14,779 nt of DNA. Origin: Clostridiales bacterium UBA6468 (lineage in GTDB: Bacteria > Bacillota > Clostridia > Oscillospirales > Oscillospiraceae). The notes beneath the pieces are model-generated. The model did no database searches. It was not told the DNA's origin and worked only from the letters and a program-made list of their open reading frames with translations. Position 1 is the first letter of the stretch, and each line of letters starts with the position of its first letter. The DNA is taken from the NCBI GenBank assembly GCA_002436765.1, contig DJNI01000070.1, positions 16,313 to 31,091 of the forward strand. Reading direction: 5' to 3'. Shown here piece by piece: positions 6,063 to 13,635 of this stretch. A program made the position numbers and the translations under genes.

Positions 6063-7427
6063 TTACTGTTTCCCCGCTTTCAGGAGTTTGCGGAAGAACG
6101 TAAAGAAGGTAATGGTCGTCACGGTGGCGGCGAGGATGTCGGACACCGGCTCCGCCAGAAACACCGCGAACGCCTTGTCCGCGAAGAAGTTCGGCAGAAT
6201 GAAGATCAGGGGTATCAGCAGAATCAGCTTCCGCAGACAGGCCATGATAAGACTGATCTTCGCCTGCCCCAGCGCCATGAACGCCTGTTGGCAGCTGATC
6301 TGGAAGCCAATGGAAAACGCCCCCGCCAGGAAAATCCGGATCGCCCATGCCGTGTAATCCACAAGCGCCGCGTCGCTGGTGAAGATGCCCGCGAACACGC
6401 CGGGGAAGGCCTGCACTAGCAGCCAGAATGCGGTGGTATACCCCACGCACACAAAGAACTGGCAGAAAAAGGCTTCCTTCACCCGCTCTAACTTTTTCGC
6501 GCCGTAGTTGTAGCTGATGAGGGGCTGGCCGCCCTGACAGATGCCCTGCAGGGGCATGGTGATCAGCTGGTTGACGGAGGTCAGCACCGTCATGGCGCCC
6601 ACGGCCACGTCGCCGCCGTACCGGGACAGGGAGGAGGTGAAGCTGACGGAGAGAATGCTCTCCGTGGAGACCATGACGAAGCTGGAAATCCCCAGCGCCA
6701 GACAGGGCAGGATGACCTTCCCCTGCAAGGGCATATTCCGGGCTTTCAGCCGCAGAATGGTCTTGCGCCCCGTGAGGAACCGCAGGATCCACACCGCGCT
6801 CACCGCCTGACTCAGAACGGTGGCAATGGCCGCCCCGGCCACGCCCATGTCAAAGACGAAAATGAAAACGGGGTCGAGGACGATGTTGATCACCGCGCCG
6901 ATGACCGTGGTCAGCATACTGGTTTTGGCGAAGCCCTGGGTGGTGATAAAGGGGTTCATGCCCATGACGATCAGCACGAACACGCTGCCAAGGACGTAAA
7001 TCCGCCCGTACCGGACGGCGTAGGGCAGCGTCGCGTCACTGCCGCCGAACAGCCGGACAAGCTGAGGAAGCGTCCCGTAAAATACCCCTGTCAGCACCAC
7101 CGACAGAAGCAGCAGCACGGTGAAGCAGTTGGCGACGATCTTCTCGGCGGTGTCCCTGTCGCCCTTGCCCATGGCGATGGCCGCCCGGGGCGCGCCGCCC
7201 GCCCCTGCCAGCATGGCAAAGGCGGTGATGAGCATCAGAATGGGGGTGAACAGCCCCACGCCGGTGAGCGCCGCGCCGCCGATCTCCGGAATGTGGCCGA
7301 TGTAAATTCGGTCAACTACGTTATATAGCAGGTTAATGACCTGCCCGACCACTGCGGGAACCGCCATCTCCAGCATCCGTTTTTTAACGCTGCCGGTTCC
7401 CATGTCCTGATTTGTTTCTTTTGACAT
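6063..7427 (-). CDS. MATE family efflux transporter
   Basis: 454 aa, the usual size of a 12-helix MATE antiporter that expels cationic drugs or metabolites using Na+ or H+ gradients. Seen: N-terminal MAVPAVVGQVINLLYNVVDRIYIG, with the family's VxxLYNxVDxxxIG pattern, many hydrophobic helices, GASRA-like GAPRAAIAMGKGD at about residue 78, and the mid-protein repeat QGGQPLISYNYGAKK characteristic of the MepA/DinF-like branch. ATG at 7427 follows GAGGGA. It lies 57 bp downstream of the dipeptidase gene on the same strand, with a hairpin between them, so co-transcription is possible. Its own terminator follows. The substrate cannot be predicted from the sequence. Confidence 0.92.
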   Translation of the reverse strand: MSKETNQDMGTGSVKKRMLEMAVPAVVGQVINLLYNVVDRIYIGHIPEIGGAALTGVGLFTPILMLITAFAMLAGAGGAPRAAIAMGKGDRDTAEKIVANCFTVLLLLSVVLTGVFYGTLPQLVRLFGGSDATLPYAVRYGRIYVLGSVFVLIVMGMNPFITTQGFAKTSMLTTVIGAVINIVLDPVFIFVFDMGVAGAAIATVLSQAVSAVWILRFLTGRKTILRLKARNMPLQGKVILPCLALGISSFVMVSTESILSVSFTSSLSRYGGDVAVGAMTVLTSVNQLITMPLQGICQGGQPLISYNYGAKKLERVKEAFFCQFFVCVGYTTAFWLLVQAFPGVFAGIFTSDAALVDYTAWAIRIFLAGAFSIGFQISCQQAFMALGQAKISLIMACLRKLILLIPLIFILPNFFADKAFAVFLAEPVSDILAATVTTITFFTFFRKLLKAGKQ

Positions 7428-7451
7428 AATGTTCCCTCGCTTTTATTTCAG

Positions 7452-7474
7452 TTCCCCCGCCAACGGTGGGGGAA
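7452..7474 (-). other. Hairpin between dipeptidase and MATE genes
   Basis: A 10-bp stem TTCCCCCGCC / GGTGGGGGAA (one G-T pair) with an AAC loop. It has no clear U-tract on the minus strand (ACTGAAATAAAA follows), so it may be a weak terminator, an attenuator or an mRNA-stability hairpin rather than a full stop. Confidence 0.5.
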
Positions 7475-7484
7475 TGACCATGTT

Positions 7485-8387
7485 TTAACCGACCGCCACG
7501 GGCTGGATGAAGTCCCTGTGGACGTAGCCCCAGGTTCCTGCGTACTCCGCCAGCGCGAACGTTCCGCAGAGCGCCAGAACGGTAAACTCTTCATCCTTTG
7601 GAATCCGGACGATGACCTCGGCGGCGGTATCCGGGTGGGTGCGAAGGTTGATGAACTCATTGCACCGGGCATAGTACTGCTCGGCGTTCACCGGCTCGAA
7701 AACGTCCTCCACCGGGTAGGATATTTCATCCTGAAAGTGCCACCATTCGCCGAAATACCCAACAAAGCCGTACTTTTCCATGGTGCCCTGCAACAGCAGG
7801 GCGTGCTCCGTGGGGACTTCCTCCACGTCGGAATAGTCCCGGTCGGCCTTGCCGGAAAAATCGTCAAAGCCCGTGGGCATTTCCAGCTCGTTCCCCAGGC
7901 TGTCCACCAGCGTCACGTCCACAGTGTTTCCACGGCTGTGGGCGCTGTAACCCCGGTTGGGGTTCGCCACGTAGGTGTCGTCGGGGCAGACCTCCCAGAG
8001 CTTGAACTGGGCGCTCACCGGGCGGAAGCCGTCCCAGATTTTCAGCGTCAGGCCCTGTTCCGCCAGCTCCGCGCATACGGCCCGAAGCTTTTTCACCGTG
8101 CCGTAGCGGAGGAACACCTCGGTAAATTCGTAGATCTGATGGCCGGTAAAGTTCTCCGTACCGGCGTAGGGCAGCTCCTGAAGCACGTCGGGGAGGTAGT
8201 CCCCCACCCGGACAAAGTCGGCGTCCTCCGGCTCGGGGCGCTGGATGGTCGCGGGCACGGTTTCCGCTGTCGTCGGGACGGCGGTTTCCCGCGTCTGCGC
8301 GGACACGGCGGCGTCCGCCGGGGCATGGCAGCCGGATAATGTCAGGGCAAGCGCCCCTATCAGCATCATGGAGATCATTCCTTTCAC
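7485..8387 (-). CDS. VanX-type D-Ala-D-Ala dipeptidase lipoprotein with SH3-like domain
   Basis: 300 aa zinc peptidase of the M15D family, which splits D-alanyl-D-alanine; in VanX this removes the normal cell-wall dipeptide, in other bacteria it recycles it. Seen: signal peptide with lipobox LSGC (Cys20), a Thr/Pro/Ala-rich linker, DGFRP (Arg122), SAHSRGNTVD at 148-157 giving zinc ligands His150 and Asp157, and EWWHF with Glu214 and His217. All expected catalytic residues are present. Residues about 242-297 (NLRTHPDTAAEVI ... GYVHRDFI) look like a bacterial SH3 domain, a cell-wall-binding module. The GTG start at 8387 is preceded by AGGAGG at 7 nt; a longer in-frame start at 8453 would overlap the promoter. 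No vanH/vanA is present, so this is probably envelope turnover rather than vancomycin resistance. Confidence 0.87.
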   Translation of the reverse strand: MKGMISMMLIGALALTLSGCHAPADAAVSAQTRETAVPTTAETVPATIQRPEPEDADFVRVGDYLPDVLQELPYAGTENFTGHQIYEFTEVFLRYGTVKKLRAVCAELAEQGLTLKIWDGFRPVSAQFKLWEVCPDDTYVANPNRGYSAHSRGNTVDVTLVDSLGNELEMPTGFDDFSGKADRDYSDVEEVPTEHALLLQGTMEKYGFVGYFGEWWHFQDEISYPVEDVFEPVNAEQYYARCNEFINLRTHPDTAAEVIVRIPKDEEFTVLALCGTFALAEYAGTWGYVHRDFIQPVAVG

Positions 8388-8424
8388 ACAAATCCCTCCT
8401 GTGCAGGGCTGTATCAATGCGGCC

Positions 8425-8453
8425 ATTATACCACGGCGCTGCCGGAAAAGCAA
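8425..8453 (-). promoter_or_regulatory. Promoter for dipeptidase gene
   Basis: On the minus strand TTGCTT (8448-8453), 17 bp, and a perfect TATAAT (8425-8430). The predicted start of transcription near 8418 supports the GTG at 8387 as the translation start. Confidence 0.75.
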
Positions 8454-8470
8454 AATATAATTATAGCGTT

Positions 8471-8496
8471 CGGGCGGCTCCCGAAGAAGCCGCCCG
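8471..8496 (-). terminator. Terminator of GH13 gene
   Basis: A 9-bp stem CGGGCGGCT / AGCCGCCCG with an 8-nt loop, 6 bp after the GH13 stop codon. The tail on the minus strand is AACGCTATAATTATATTTT, loosely T-rich. Confidence 0.7.
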
Positions 8497-8502
8497 TGGC
8501 CA

Positions 8503-10152
8503 TTATTTCCAGAGATACACCCGGCACTCGTAGGGCTGCAAGCAGCCTTCCAACGGGTTGGGGTAATTGCACAGGATCAGTTCCCCCTCCTCCGGGCGGA
8601 AGCCCTTTGGCGCGTGGAAGGGGGTGTTTTTCTTTGCGAAGGAGCAGACCACCAGAATTTTCTGCTGTCCGTCGTCCATGGAATACAGATAATGCTTGCC
8701 GGAGAGCTTCTGGTACTCCCGGTACTCGCCGTACCGGACGCAGGAAAGGCGCTTGCGCAGAGCGATGGCCTTGCGATAGAAGTTCAGCACGGAGTCCGGG
8801 TCGGCCTCCTGCTTGGCGACGTTGATGTCCTGATAATTTGGGTTGACATAAAACCACGGTTTCCCGGTGGTGAACCCGGCGTTTTCGCTGTCGTCCCACT
8901 GCACCGGCGTGCGGGCGGAGTCCCGGGAGGAACGCCACAGCCGGTGCAGACGCACCTCCTCCGGCCTACCCAGCGCGGTGTGGGCGTAGGTGTACCGGGT
9001 CTGCACGTCCTCGTACATGTCGGCGCGTTCCGGCCGCCAGTTGGTCATGCCGATCTCCTGCCCCTGATAGATGAAGGGCGTCCCCTGCTGGAACAGGTAC
9101 ATGGCGGCAAGGCACTTGGCGCTCTGCGCCCAAAATTTTTCGCTTCCGTAGCGGGAAACGATTCTGGGATGGTCGTGGTTCTCGATGTAAAGGGAGTTCC
9201 AGCCCCGGCCGCGAAGCTTTTCCTGCCAGGAGGAAAAGGCCTTCTTCATCCGCCGCAGGCTGAATTTCGTGGGGAGATAGTCGGTGAACAGGCAGTCGGC
9301 GGCGACGCACTGGAACTGGATCATCATGTCCAGCTGGCCGTCCTTCTCATCAATGTACGTCAGCGCCCGCCTGGGCGTCACCATGGGGGCTTCCGCCAGG
9401 GTGAAGCAGTCGTAGTGATCCAGCACGTCGTGCTTGAATTCGCTCAGGTATTCATGGATGTGGGGGCCGTGATCGTAGCAGGGAAGTCCCTTGCAGGCCG
9501 GCATCAGGTGATCGTCGGGCAGTCCCTCTTTCTTGGAGATGTAAGTAATCACGTCCTCCCGGAAGCCGTCCACCCCCATGTCCAGCCAGAAGCGGAGAAT
9601 CCCCTTCACTTCCTCCCGCACCTTGGGGTTATCCATGTTCAGGTCGGGCTGCTTCACGGCGAACAGGTGCAGATAGTATTCCCCCCGAACCTCGTCGTAC
9701 GTCCATGCCTTTCCCTCAAAGAAGGAATCCCAGTTGTTGGGGAGCTTCCCGCCGGGCTTTCCGGGACGCCAGATGTAGTAGTCGGTGTAGGGGTCGATGC
9801 GCCGGCGGCTTTTCTGGAACCATTCATGCTCGTCGCTGGTGTGGTTCACCACCAGATCCATAACGATCTTCATGTCCCGGGCGTGGGCGCCCTCCAGCAC
9901 CTTCTGGAAGGCCTCCATGCCGCCGAATTCCGGCGCGATGTCCCGGTAATCGGAGATATCGTAGCCGCAGTCCGCCCCGGGGGAGGGGTAGATGGGGGAA
10001 AACCAGATGCCGTCGCAGCCCAGACTTTTGATGTAGTCCAGCTTTTCATACACGCCCCACAGGTCGCCCATACCGTCGCCGTTGCCGTCCTTGAAGGATC
10101 GCGGCCAGATCTGATAAAACACCTTGTCCTTGTACCACCGTTTGCGCTCCAT
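8503..10152 (-). CDS. GH13 alpha-glucosidase, oligo-1,6-glucosidase type
   Basis: 549 aa cytoplasmic glycoside hydrolase of the GH13_31 type. Seen: N-terminal WYKDKVFYQIWPRSF, calcium loop DGNGDGMGDL (22-31), region I DLVVNHT (99-105), nucleophile Asp200 in GFREDVI, acid/base Glu254 in TLAEAP, and transition-state stabiliser Asp327 in ENHDHPR. The residue after the nucleophile is Val201; in this group Val favours alpha-1,6 linkages while Thr/Ala favours maltose-type substrates, so isomaltose or isomalto-oligosaccharides are inferred. Trehalose-6-phosphate hydrolase is a related alternative. The start is ATG at 10152, with AAAGGAGT 7 nt upstream; in-frame codons run further upstream, but the promoter and the divergent galactosidase gene lie there. 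It lacks a signal peptide. Divergent from the alpha-galactosidase. Confidence 0.92.
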   Translation of the reverse strand: MERKRWYKDKVFYQIWPRSFKDGNGDGMGDLWGVYEKLDYIKSLGCDGIWFSPIYPSPGADCGYDISDYRDIAPEFGGMEAFQKVLEGAHARDMKIVMDLVVNHTSDEHEWFQKSRRRIDPYTDYYIWRPGKPGGKLPNNWDSFFEGKAWTYDEVRGEYYLHLFAVKQPDLNMDNPKVREEVKGILRFWLDMGVDGFREDVITYISKKEGLPDDHLMPACKGLPCYDHGPHIHEYLSEFKHDVLDHYDCFTLAEAPMVTPRRALTYIDEKDGQLDMMIQFQCVAADCLFTDYLPTKFSLRRMKKAFSSWQEKLRGRGWNSLYIENHDHPRIVSRYGSEKFWAQSAKCLAAMYLFQQGTPFIYQGQEIGMTNWRPERADMYEDVQTRYTYAHTALGRPEEVRLHRLWRSSRDSARTPVQWDDSENAGFTTGKPWFYVNPNYQDINVAKQEADPDSVLNFYRKAIALRKRLSCVRYGEYREYQKLSGKHYLYSMDDGQQKILVVCSFAKKNTPFHAPKGFRPEEGELILCNYPNPLEGCLQPYECRVYLWK

Positions 10153-10182
10153 GCAGTTCACTCCTTTTTGGAATTTGACTAC

Positions 10183-10211
10183 ATTATAGCATAGATGCCG
10201 CCGTTCGTCAC
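10183..10211 (-). promoter_or_regulatory. Promoter for GH13 gene
   Basis: On the minus strand a perfect TATAAT (10183-10188) with a 17-bp spacer from GTGACG (10206-10211, four of six consensus bases). The weak -35 suggests activator help. Confidence 0.6.
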
Positions 10212-10222
10212 CTAAAATCTCG

Positions 10223-10251
10223 TTGACATGGATGATCTTGGCGTATAAAAT
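10223..10251 (+). promoter_or_regulatory. Promoter for alpha-galactosidase gene
   Basis: A perfect TTGACA (10223-10228), 17 bp, and TAAAAT (10246-10251). Its -35 box lies only 11 bp from the -35 box of the opposing GH13 promoter, so one regulator could control both genes. Confidence 0.7.
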
Positions 10252-10278
10252 GGAAGAAAAAGGAAGGCGGGTCTGACC

Positions 10279-12534
10279 ATGATTACCGAGGAAAACGGCG
10301 TATTCCACATCCGGACGGAAATCTATTCCTACCTGTTCAAAATCGATGCTTACGGACTTGCGGAGCATCTGCATTTCGGCGCGCCGGTGAAGACCCGGGA
10401 CGCGCTCGCCCTCAGCTGCCGCCCCGGTCTGGGCTGGGGTTCCGGCATTCTCCTTGATGCAAAGGATACCGCCAGCTGCCCGGACGCCCTGCCCCTGGAA
10501 TGGAGCGGAAGCGGACGGGGAGACTACCGGGAGTCGCCCCTGGAGCTGGCAGGGGAGCCAGCGGATTTCCGCTGCACCGGCTATAAAATCCATGAGGGCG
10601 GCGTCCCCATGGCCTGCGGCCTTCCCCAGGCGCATGACGCCCCGGAAACCCTGGAGATCACCCTGCGCCAGCCCGGCGGGGAGCTGACCCTGTTCTACAC
10701 GGCCTTCCCAACGGCAATCGTCCGCCGGACGGTGCTGACGAACACCGGAGATAAGCCATTGCGGCTGAATAAGCTCATGAGCTTCTGCCTGGATTTGCCC
10801 GGAAGCTACACCATGGCGGCCTTCAACGGCGGCTGGATCGCGGAAATGCGCCGGTGCGACACCCCTGTGGGCGCGTCAAAGGTGGTCAACGAAAGTCTCA
10901 CGGGTTCTTCCTCTAACCGCCACAATCCCGGCTTTCTTCTCTACGAGCCGGGGGCGACCGAAGACGCGGGAACCGTCTACGGCTTCAATCTGATCTATTC
11001 CGGCAACCACTACGCCGCCGCCCAGCAGTCCCTCCAAGGGCTGACCCGGGTGATGCAGGGCATCAATGACAGCAATTTTTCCCGGGAGCTGCCGCCGGGG
11101 GAATGCTTTGAGACCCCGGAAGCGGTGCTGTGCCATTCGGACAGGGGCTTTGGCGGGCTGTCCGCCAATATGCACGCCTTCGTCACCGACCACGTCGTCC
11201 CGCCCCATTGGCGCGGCCGTCCCCGGCCGGTGCTGTACAACAGCTGGGAGGGCTGCACCTTTGACTTCACCCAGCGCCGCCTGCTGAGTCTGGCCAACCG
11301 GGCAAAGGCGCTGGGCTGCGAGCTGTTCGTACTGGACGACGGCTGGTTCACGGGGCGGGACAATGATCACGCCGGTCTGGGAGATTACACCGTGAACCGG
11401 AAGAAGCTCCCTGAGGGGCTGGAAGGGCTGTCCCGGCACCTTAAGGACAAGGGGCTTTCCTTCGGACTCTGGTTCGAGCCGGAATCCGTAAATCCCGATT
11501 CCGACCTTTACCGGGCGCATCCGGACTGGGCGCTGACGGACGGCTTCCAGCCGGTGCTGGGGCGCAATCAGCTGCTGCTGGATCTGACCAGGCCGGAGGT
11601 ACGGGACTACATCGTGGAAAATGTCGCCCGGATTCTGGACAGCGCCGGCATTTCCTACGTCAAGTGGGACATGAACCGCCACTCCGTGGCGCTGGGGGCG
11701 AAAGCCCACGATTTCGTTCTGGGCCTGTACGACGTCCTTCGCCGGATCTTCGCGCCCCGGCCGGATATTCTGCTGGAAAGCTGCTCCTCCGGCGGCAACC
11801 GGTTTGACTTGGGAATGCTCTGCTTTTCGCCCCAGATCTGGGCGTCTGACAATACCGACCCCATTGAGCGCCTGACCATCCAGAACGGCATTTCCTATCT
11901 CTATCCCCAGTCCACGGTGGGCGCACACGTCTCCGCCGCGCCCCACGCCCAGACGCTGCGCTCTACGCCCCTGAACACCCGGGGCAATGTGGCGTTTTTT
12001 GGCTGTTTGGGCTATGAGCTGGACTTGAGGACGCTGCTTCCCGTGGAGATCAAAGAAATTCAGGGGCAGATCGCGTTCTATAAGCGCTACCGCGAGGTTT
12101 TCCAGTTCGGCACATTCCGCCGCACGGAGCTGGGCTGGCAGGTGTCGGACGGGAAGGTGACGCTGGCGGGGGTGTTCCACCGCCTGGTGGAAGCCGCTCC
12201 GGGCTACGAGCGTCTTCGCGTGAAGGGCCTGAACCCGGAGACGGACTACCGGGTCACGTCCCTCGCCCAGGCCATCCGGGTGGGGCAGTTCGGGGGTCTT
12301 CTCAAGCACGTCGCCCCGGTCAGCGTGAATCCCAACGGCGCGCTTCTGCGGATTGCCGACCGGTACCTCACCCTGCCGGAAAACCCGGAAGCGCTGACGG
12401 CCTCCGGCGCGGCGCTGGCGGCGGGCATCGTCCTTTCCCCGCTGTTCCGCGGCACGGGCTACGCCCCCGACCAGCGCACCCGGGGAGATTTCGGCTCCGA
12501 CGTGTATGTCGTCGAAGAAATCGGCAGCGAATAA
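10279..12534 (+). CDS. GH36 alpha-galactosidase
   Basis: 751 aa, full length for the tetrameric GH36 family (about 720-750 aa). Releases terminal alpha-1,6-galactose from melibiose, raffinose or stachyose. Seen: N-terminal beta-sandwich region, PVLYNSWEGCTFDF and LDDGWF (Asp353-Asp354) at the start of the catalytic barrel, GLWFEPE, the nucleophile Asp464 in KWDMNR, the CSSGGNRFD block, and acid/base Asp524 in WASDNTD. No signal peptide, so the enzyme acts on imported sugar. ATG at 10279; the upstream AAGGAAGG is slightly far from it. Divergent from the GH13 glucosidase, consistent with raffinose-family or mixed alpha-glycoside use. No sugar transporter lies in the window. The 211 bp after the gene contain only a weak hairpin (12539-12569, no T-run) and the leader of the next gene. 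Confidence 0.95.
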   Translation: MITEENGVFHIRTEIYSYLFKIDAYGLAEHLHFGAPVKTRDALALSCRPGLGWGSGILLDAKDTASCPDALPLEWSGSGRGDYRESPLELAGEPADFRCTGYKIHEGGVPMACGLPQAHDAPETLEITLRQPGGELTLFYTAFPTAIVRRTVLTNTGDKPLRLNKLMSFCLDLPGSYTMAAFNGGWIAEMRRCDTPVGASKVVNESLTGSSSNRHNPGFLLYEPGATEDAGTVYGFNLIYSGNHYAAAQQSLQGLTRVMQGINDSNFSRELPPGECFETPEAVLCHSDRGFGGLSANMHAFVTDHVVPPHWRGRPRPVLYNSWEGCTFDFTQRRLLSLANRAKALGCELFVLDDGWFTGRDNDHAGLGDYTVNRKKLPEGLEGLSRHLKDKGLSFGLWFEPESVNPDSDLYRAHPDWALTDGFQPVLGRNQLLLDLTRPEVRDYIVENVARILDSAGISYVKWDMNRHSVALGAKAHDFVLGLYDVLRRIFAPRPDILLESCSSGGNRFDLGMLCFSPQIWASDNTDPIERLTIQNGISYLYPQSTVGAHVSAAPHAQTLRSTPLNTRGNVAFFGCLGYELDLRTLLPVEIKEIQGQIAFYKRYREVFQFGTFRRTELGWQVSDGKVTLAGVFHRLVEAAPGYERLRVKGLNPETDYRVTSLAQAIRVGQFGGLLKHVAPVSVNPNGALLRIADRYLTLPENPEALTASGAALAAGIVLSPLFRGTGYAPDQRTRGDFGSDVYVVEEIGSE

Positions 12535-12745
12535 GGCGTCCGCAGAAAAAACGCGGAAGGGTCTGCGGAAATCACCGGCATAGGCTGCCCCAATTGCGTT
12601 CCTTGGGAAAACCACCTGCGGATGAAAATATTATGCACATTTTCCTAAAAAAGGGGCGCCATTTTCTGCCAAAATATGCGACAATATAGATAAATGCGGG
12701 GATTTTGCGTTATTCGGTCAATTGTTGTACAAGGGGGGCGGGACC

Positions 12746-12976
12746 ATGACGATCAAAGACGCACTGCGGCTGCGGATCTTCGAGCTTTGCGAGGAGCGGA
12801 ACATGACAATAAACGGTCTGTGCTCCATCTGCGGGCTTACCCAGTCAACGATCAGCAACATCATCTACGGACGGAACAATACGGCCAACGTGTCCACCAT
12901 CCAGAAAATCTGCGACGGATTGGAAATGGACTTGCCGACATTTTTCGCGTCGAAGCTGTTCCGAAATCTGGAATAA
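12746..12976 (+). CDS. Small XRE-family HTH regulator
   Basis: 76 aa, essentially one helix-turn-helix domain. Seen: LRLRIFELCEERNMTINGLC (first helices), GLTQSTISNIIYGRNN (recognition helix region), and VSTIQKICDGLEMDLPTFF, the standard end of the Cro/C1 fold. Likely a DNA-binding repressor or activator; the target is unknown. The start is ATG at 12746, because GGGGGGCGGG lies just before it; an in-frame TTG at 12722 is less likely. The stop codon abuts copy 2 of the inverted-repeat element by 1 bp, so the element forms the 3' end of its transcript. Confidence 0.85.
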   Translation: MTIKDALRLRIFELCEERNMTINGLCSICGLTQSTISNIIYGRNNTANVSTIQKICDGLEMDLPTFFASKLFRNLE

Positions 12977-12977
12977 G

Positions 12978-13137
12978 GGAAACTCTGATTCAATCGGCAA
13001 AGACTGTAGGCGAGAGATTTTTCGTCCAATCGAGGTGTCAAAAACGGCGGAATAGTTTGTGTATTCCCCGTTTTCGGTACCGAAGAGTGGGCGGAAAAGA
13101 TCCGCTCACAGCCGCAGACGATTTATTCAGAGGTTCC
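12978..13137 (+). repeat. MITE-like inverted-repeat element, copy 2
   Basis: 160 bp, the most diverged copy. Ends GGAAACTCTGATTCAATCG and complement of GGAACCTCTGAATAAATCG match at 16 of 19. Conserved internal blocks: GGCGAGAGATTTTTC, GGCGGAATA, GTGTATT, AAAAGATCCGCT. The central stem is AAAACGG / CCGTTTT here, against AAAAGTGG / CCACTTTT in copy 1: both arms changed together. It starts 1 bp after the HTH stop codon. No target duplication is visible. Confidence 0.82.
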
Positions 13138-13383
13138 GTATGGGTTATCTGAAAAACTGTCAAAGCGCCCGGACACAAGCTCTTTTGGCCCTGTGCCGCG
13201 CCGTTTTTACAGCAAGTATTCCTGGGGAAAAATGGCTTGCTCAGGACAAAAATCCCTCGCTGCCGGTCATTTTGCCGGTTTTCGGATACACCCTGATTTT
13301 CGCGCAGAAAAAAGCCCCTTCCCATCATGGGGGAAATGTGCTATAATCTGCTTATATTTTACAAAAGCAAAGGAAGATCTATT
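13138..13383. other. Intergenic stretch without recognised gene
   Basis: 246 bp between repeat copy 2 and the FakA-C-like gene. Open frames cross it on both strands but continue into the repeat and show no family motif. AGCAAG / CTTGCT and CCGG / CCGG short dyads occur, with no convincing terminator. The right end holds the next promoter. Confidence 0.5.
13319..13347 (+). promoter_or_regulatory. Promoter for FakA-C-like gene
   Basis: Perfect TATAAT (13342-13347) with an extended -10 TGC just before it, and TTCCCA (13319-13324) at a 17-bp spacing. The ATG follows at 13384. Confidence 0.65.
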
Positions 13384-13635
13384 ATGACCGAATTTCGCTA
13401 CGACACCCAGCTGCTCATTGAGGGGCATGATCTGGACGAGGACGCCATCAACGACTATTTTGTGGAGCATTTCAAAGGGGACTGCCTGCTGGCGGTGGGC
13501 GACGAGGACCTGATCAAAATTCATTTCCATACGAACGAGCCATGGAAGGTGCTGGAATACTGCGCGTCTCTGGGAGAGATCTACGACATCGTGGTAGAGG
13601 ATATGGACAGGCAGTCCAGAGGCCTGAAGGGCTGA
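13384..13635 (+). CDS. Short FakA/DAK C-terminal-domain-like protein
   Basis: 83 aa. YDTQLLIEGHDLDEDAINDYF, then DCLLAVGDEDLIKIHFHTNEPWKVLEYCASLGEIYDIVVEDM, matches the C-terminal region of FakA-type (DAK2/DegV-partner) fatty acid kinases, including the VGDxxLxKxHxHTNxPxxVLxY signature. The ATP-binding DAK2 domain is absent, so it cannot be a kinase alone. It could be a free-standing accessory domain or a remnant of a larger fakA; a dedicated extended -10 promoter and AAAGGA before ATG 13384 favour a working small gene. A longer in-frame start at 13327 overlaps the promoter and is rejected. Its TGA (13633-13635) directly abuts the TGA of the convergent YitT gene with no gap and no terminator between. 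Confidence 0.72.
   Translation: MTEFRYDTQLLIEGHDLDEDAINDYFVEHFKGDCLLAVGDEDLIKIHFHTNEPWKVLEYCASLGEIYDIVVEDMDRQSRGLKG

Noticed and set aside
7485..8387. Vancomycin resistance cluster
   Set aside because: No vanH, vanA ligase or vanRS genes nearby, and the protein carries an export signal unlike VanX.
8388..8453. Longer start for the dipeptidase
   Set aside because: It overlaps the -10 and -35 boxes and would bury the lipoprotein signal; the GTG at 8387 has AGGAGG.
8614..10194. Long plus-strand frame (526 codons) opposite the GH13 gene
   Set aside because: No family motif, and it mirrors a clear GH13 gene; long antisense frames are expected in GC-rich coding DNA. Same reasoning for 42-941 (opposite hisS), 2347-3585 (opposite pta) and 10876-12615 (opposite GH36).
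10153..10635. Upstream in-frame extension of the GH13 gene to 710 aa
   Set aside because: It would include the promoter and antisense of the GH36 gene; the ATG at 10152 has a strong ribosome site and begins the conserved domain.
12539..12569. Hairpin TCCGCAG / CTGCGGA after the GH36 gene as a terminator
   Set aside because: Large loop and no T-run on either strand.
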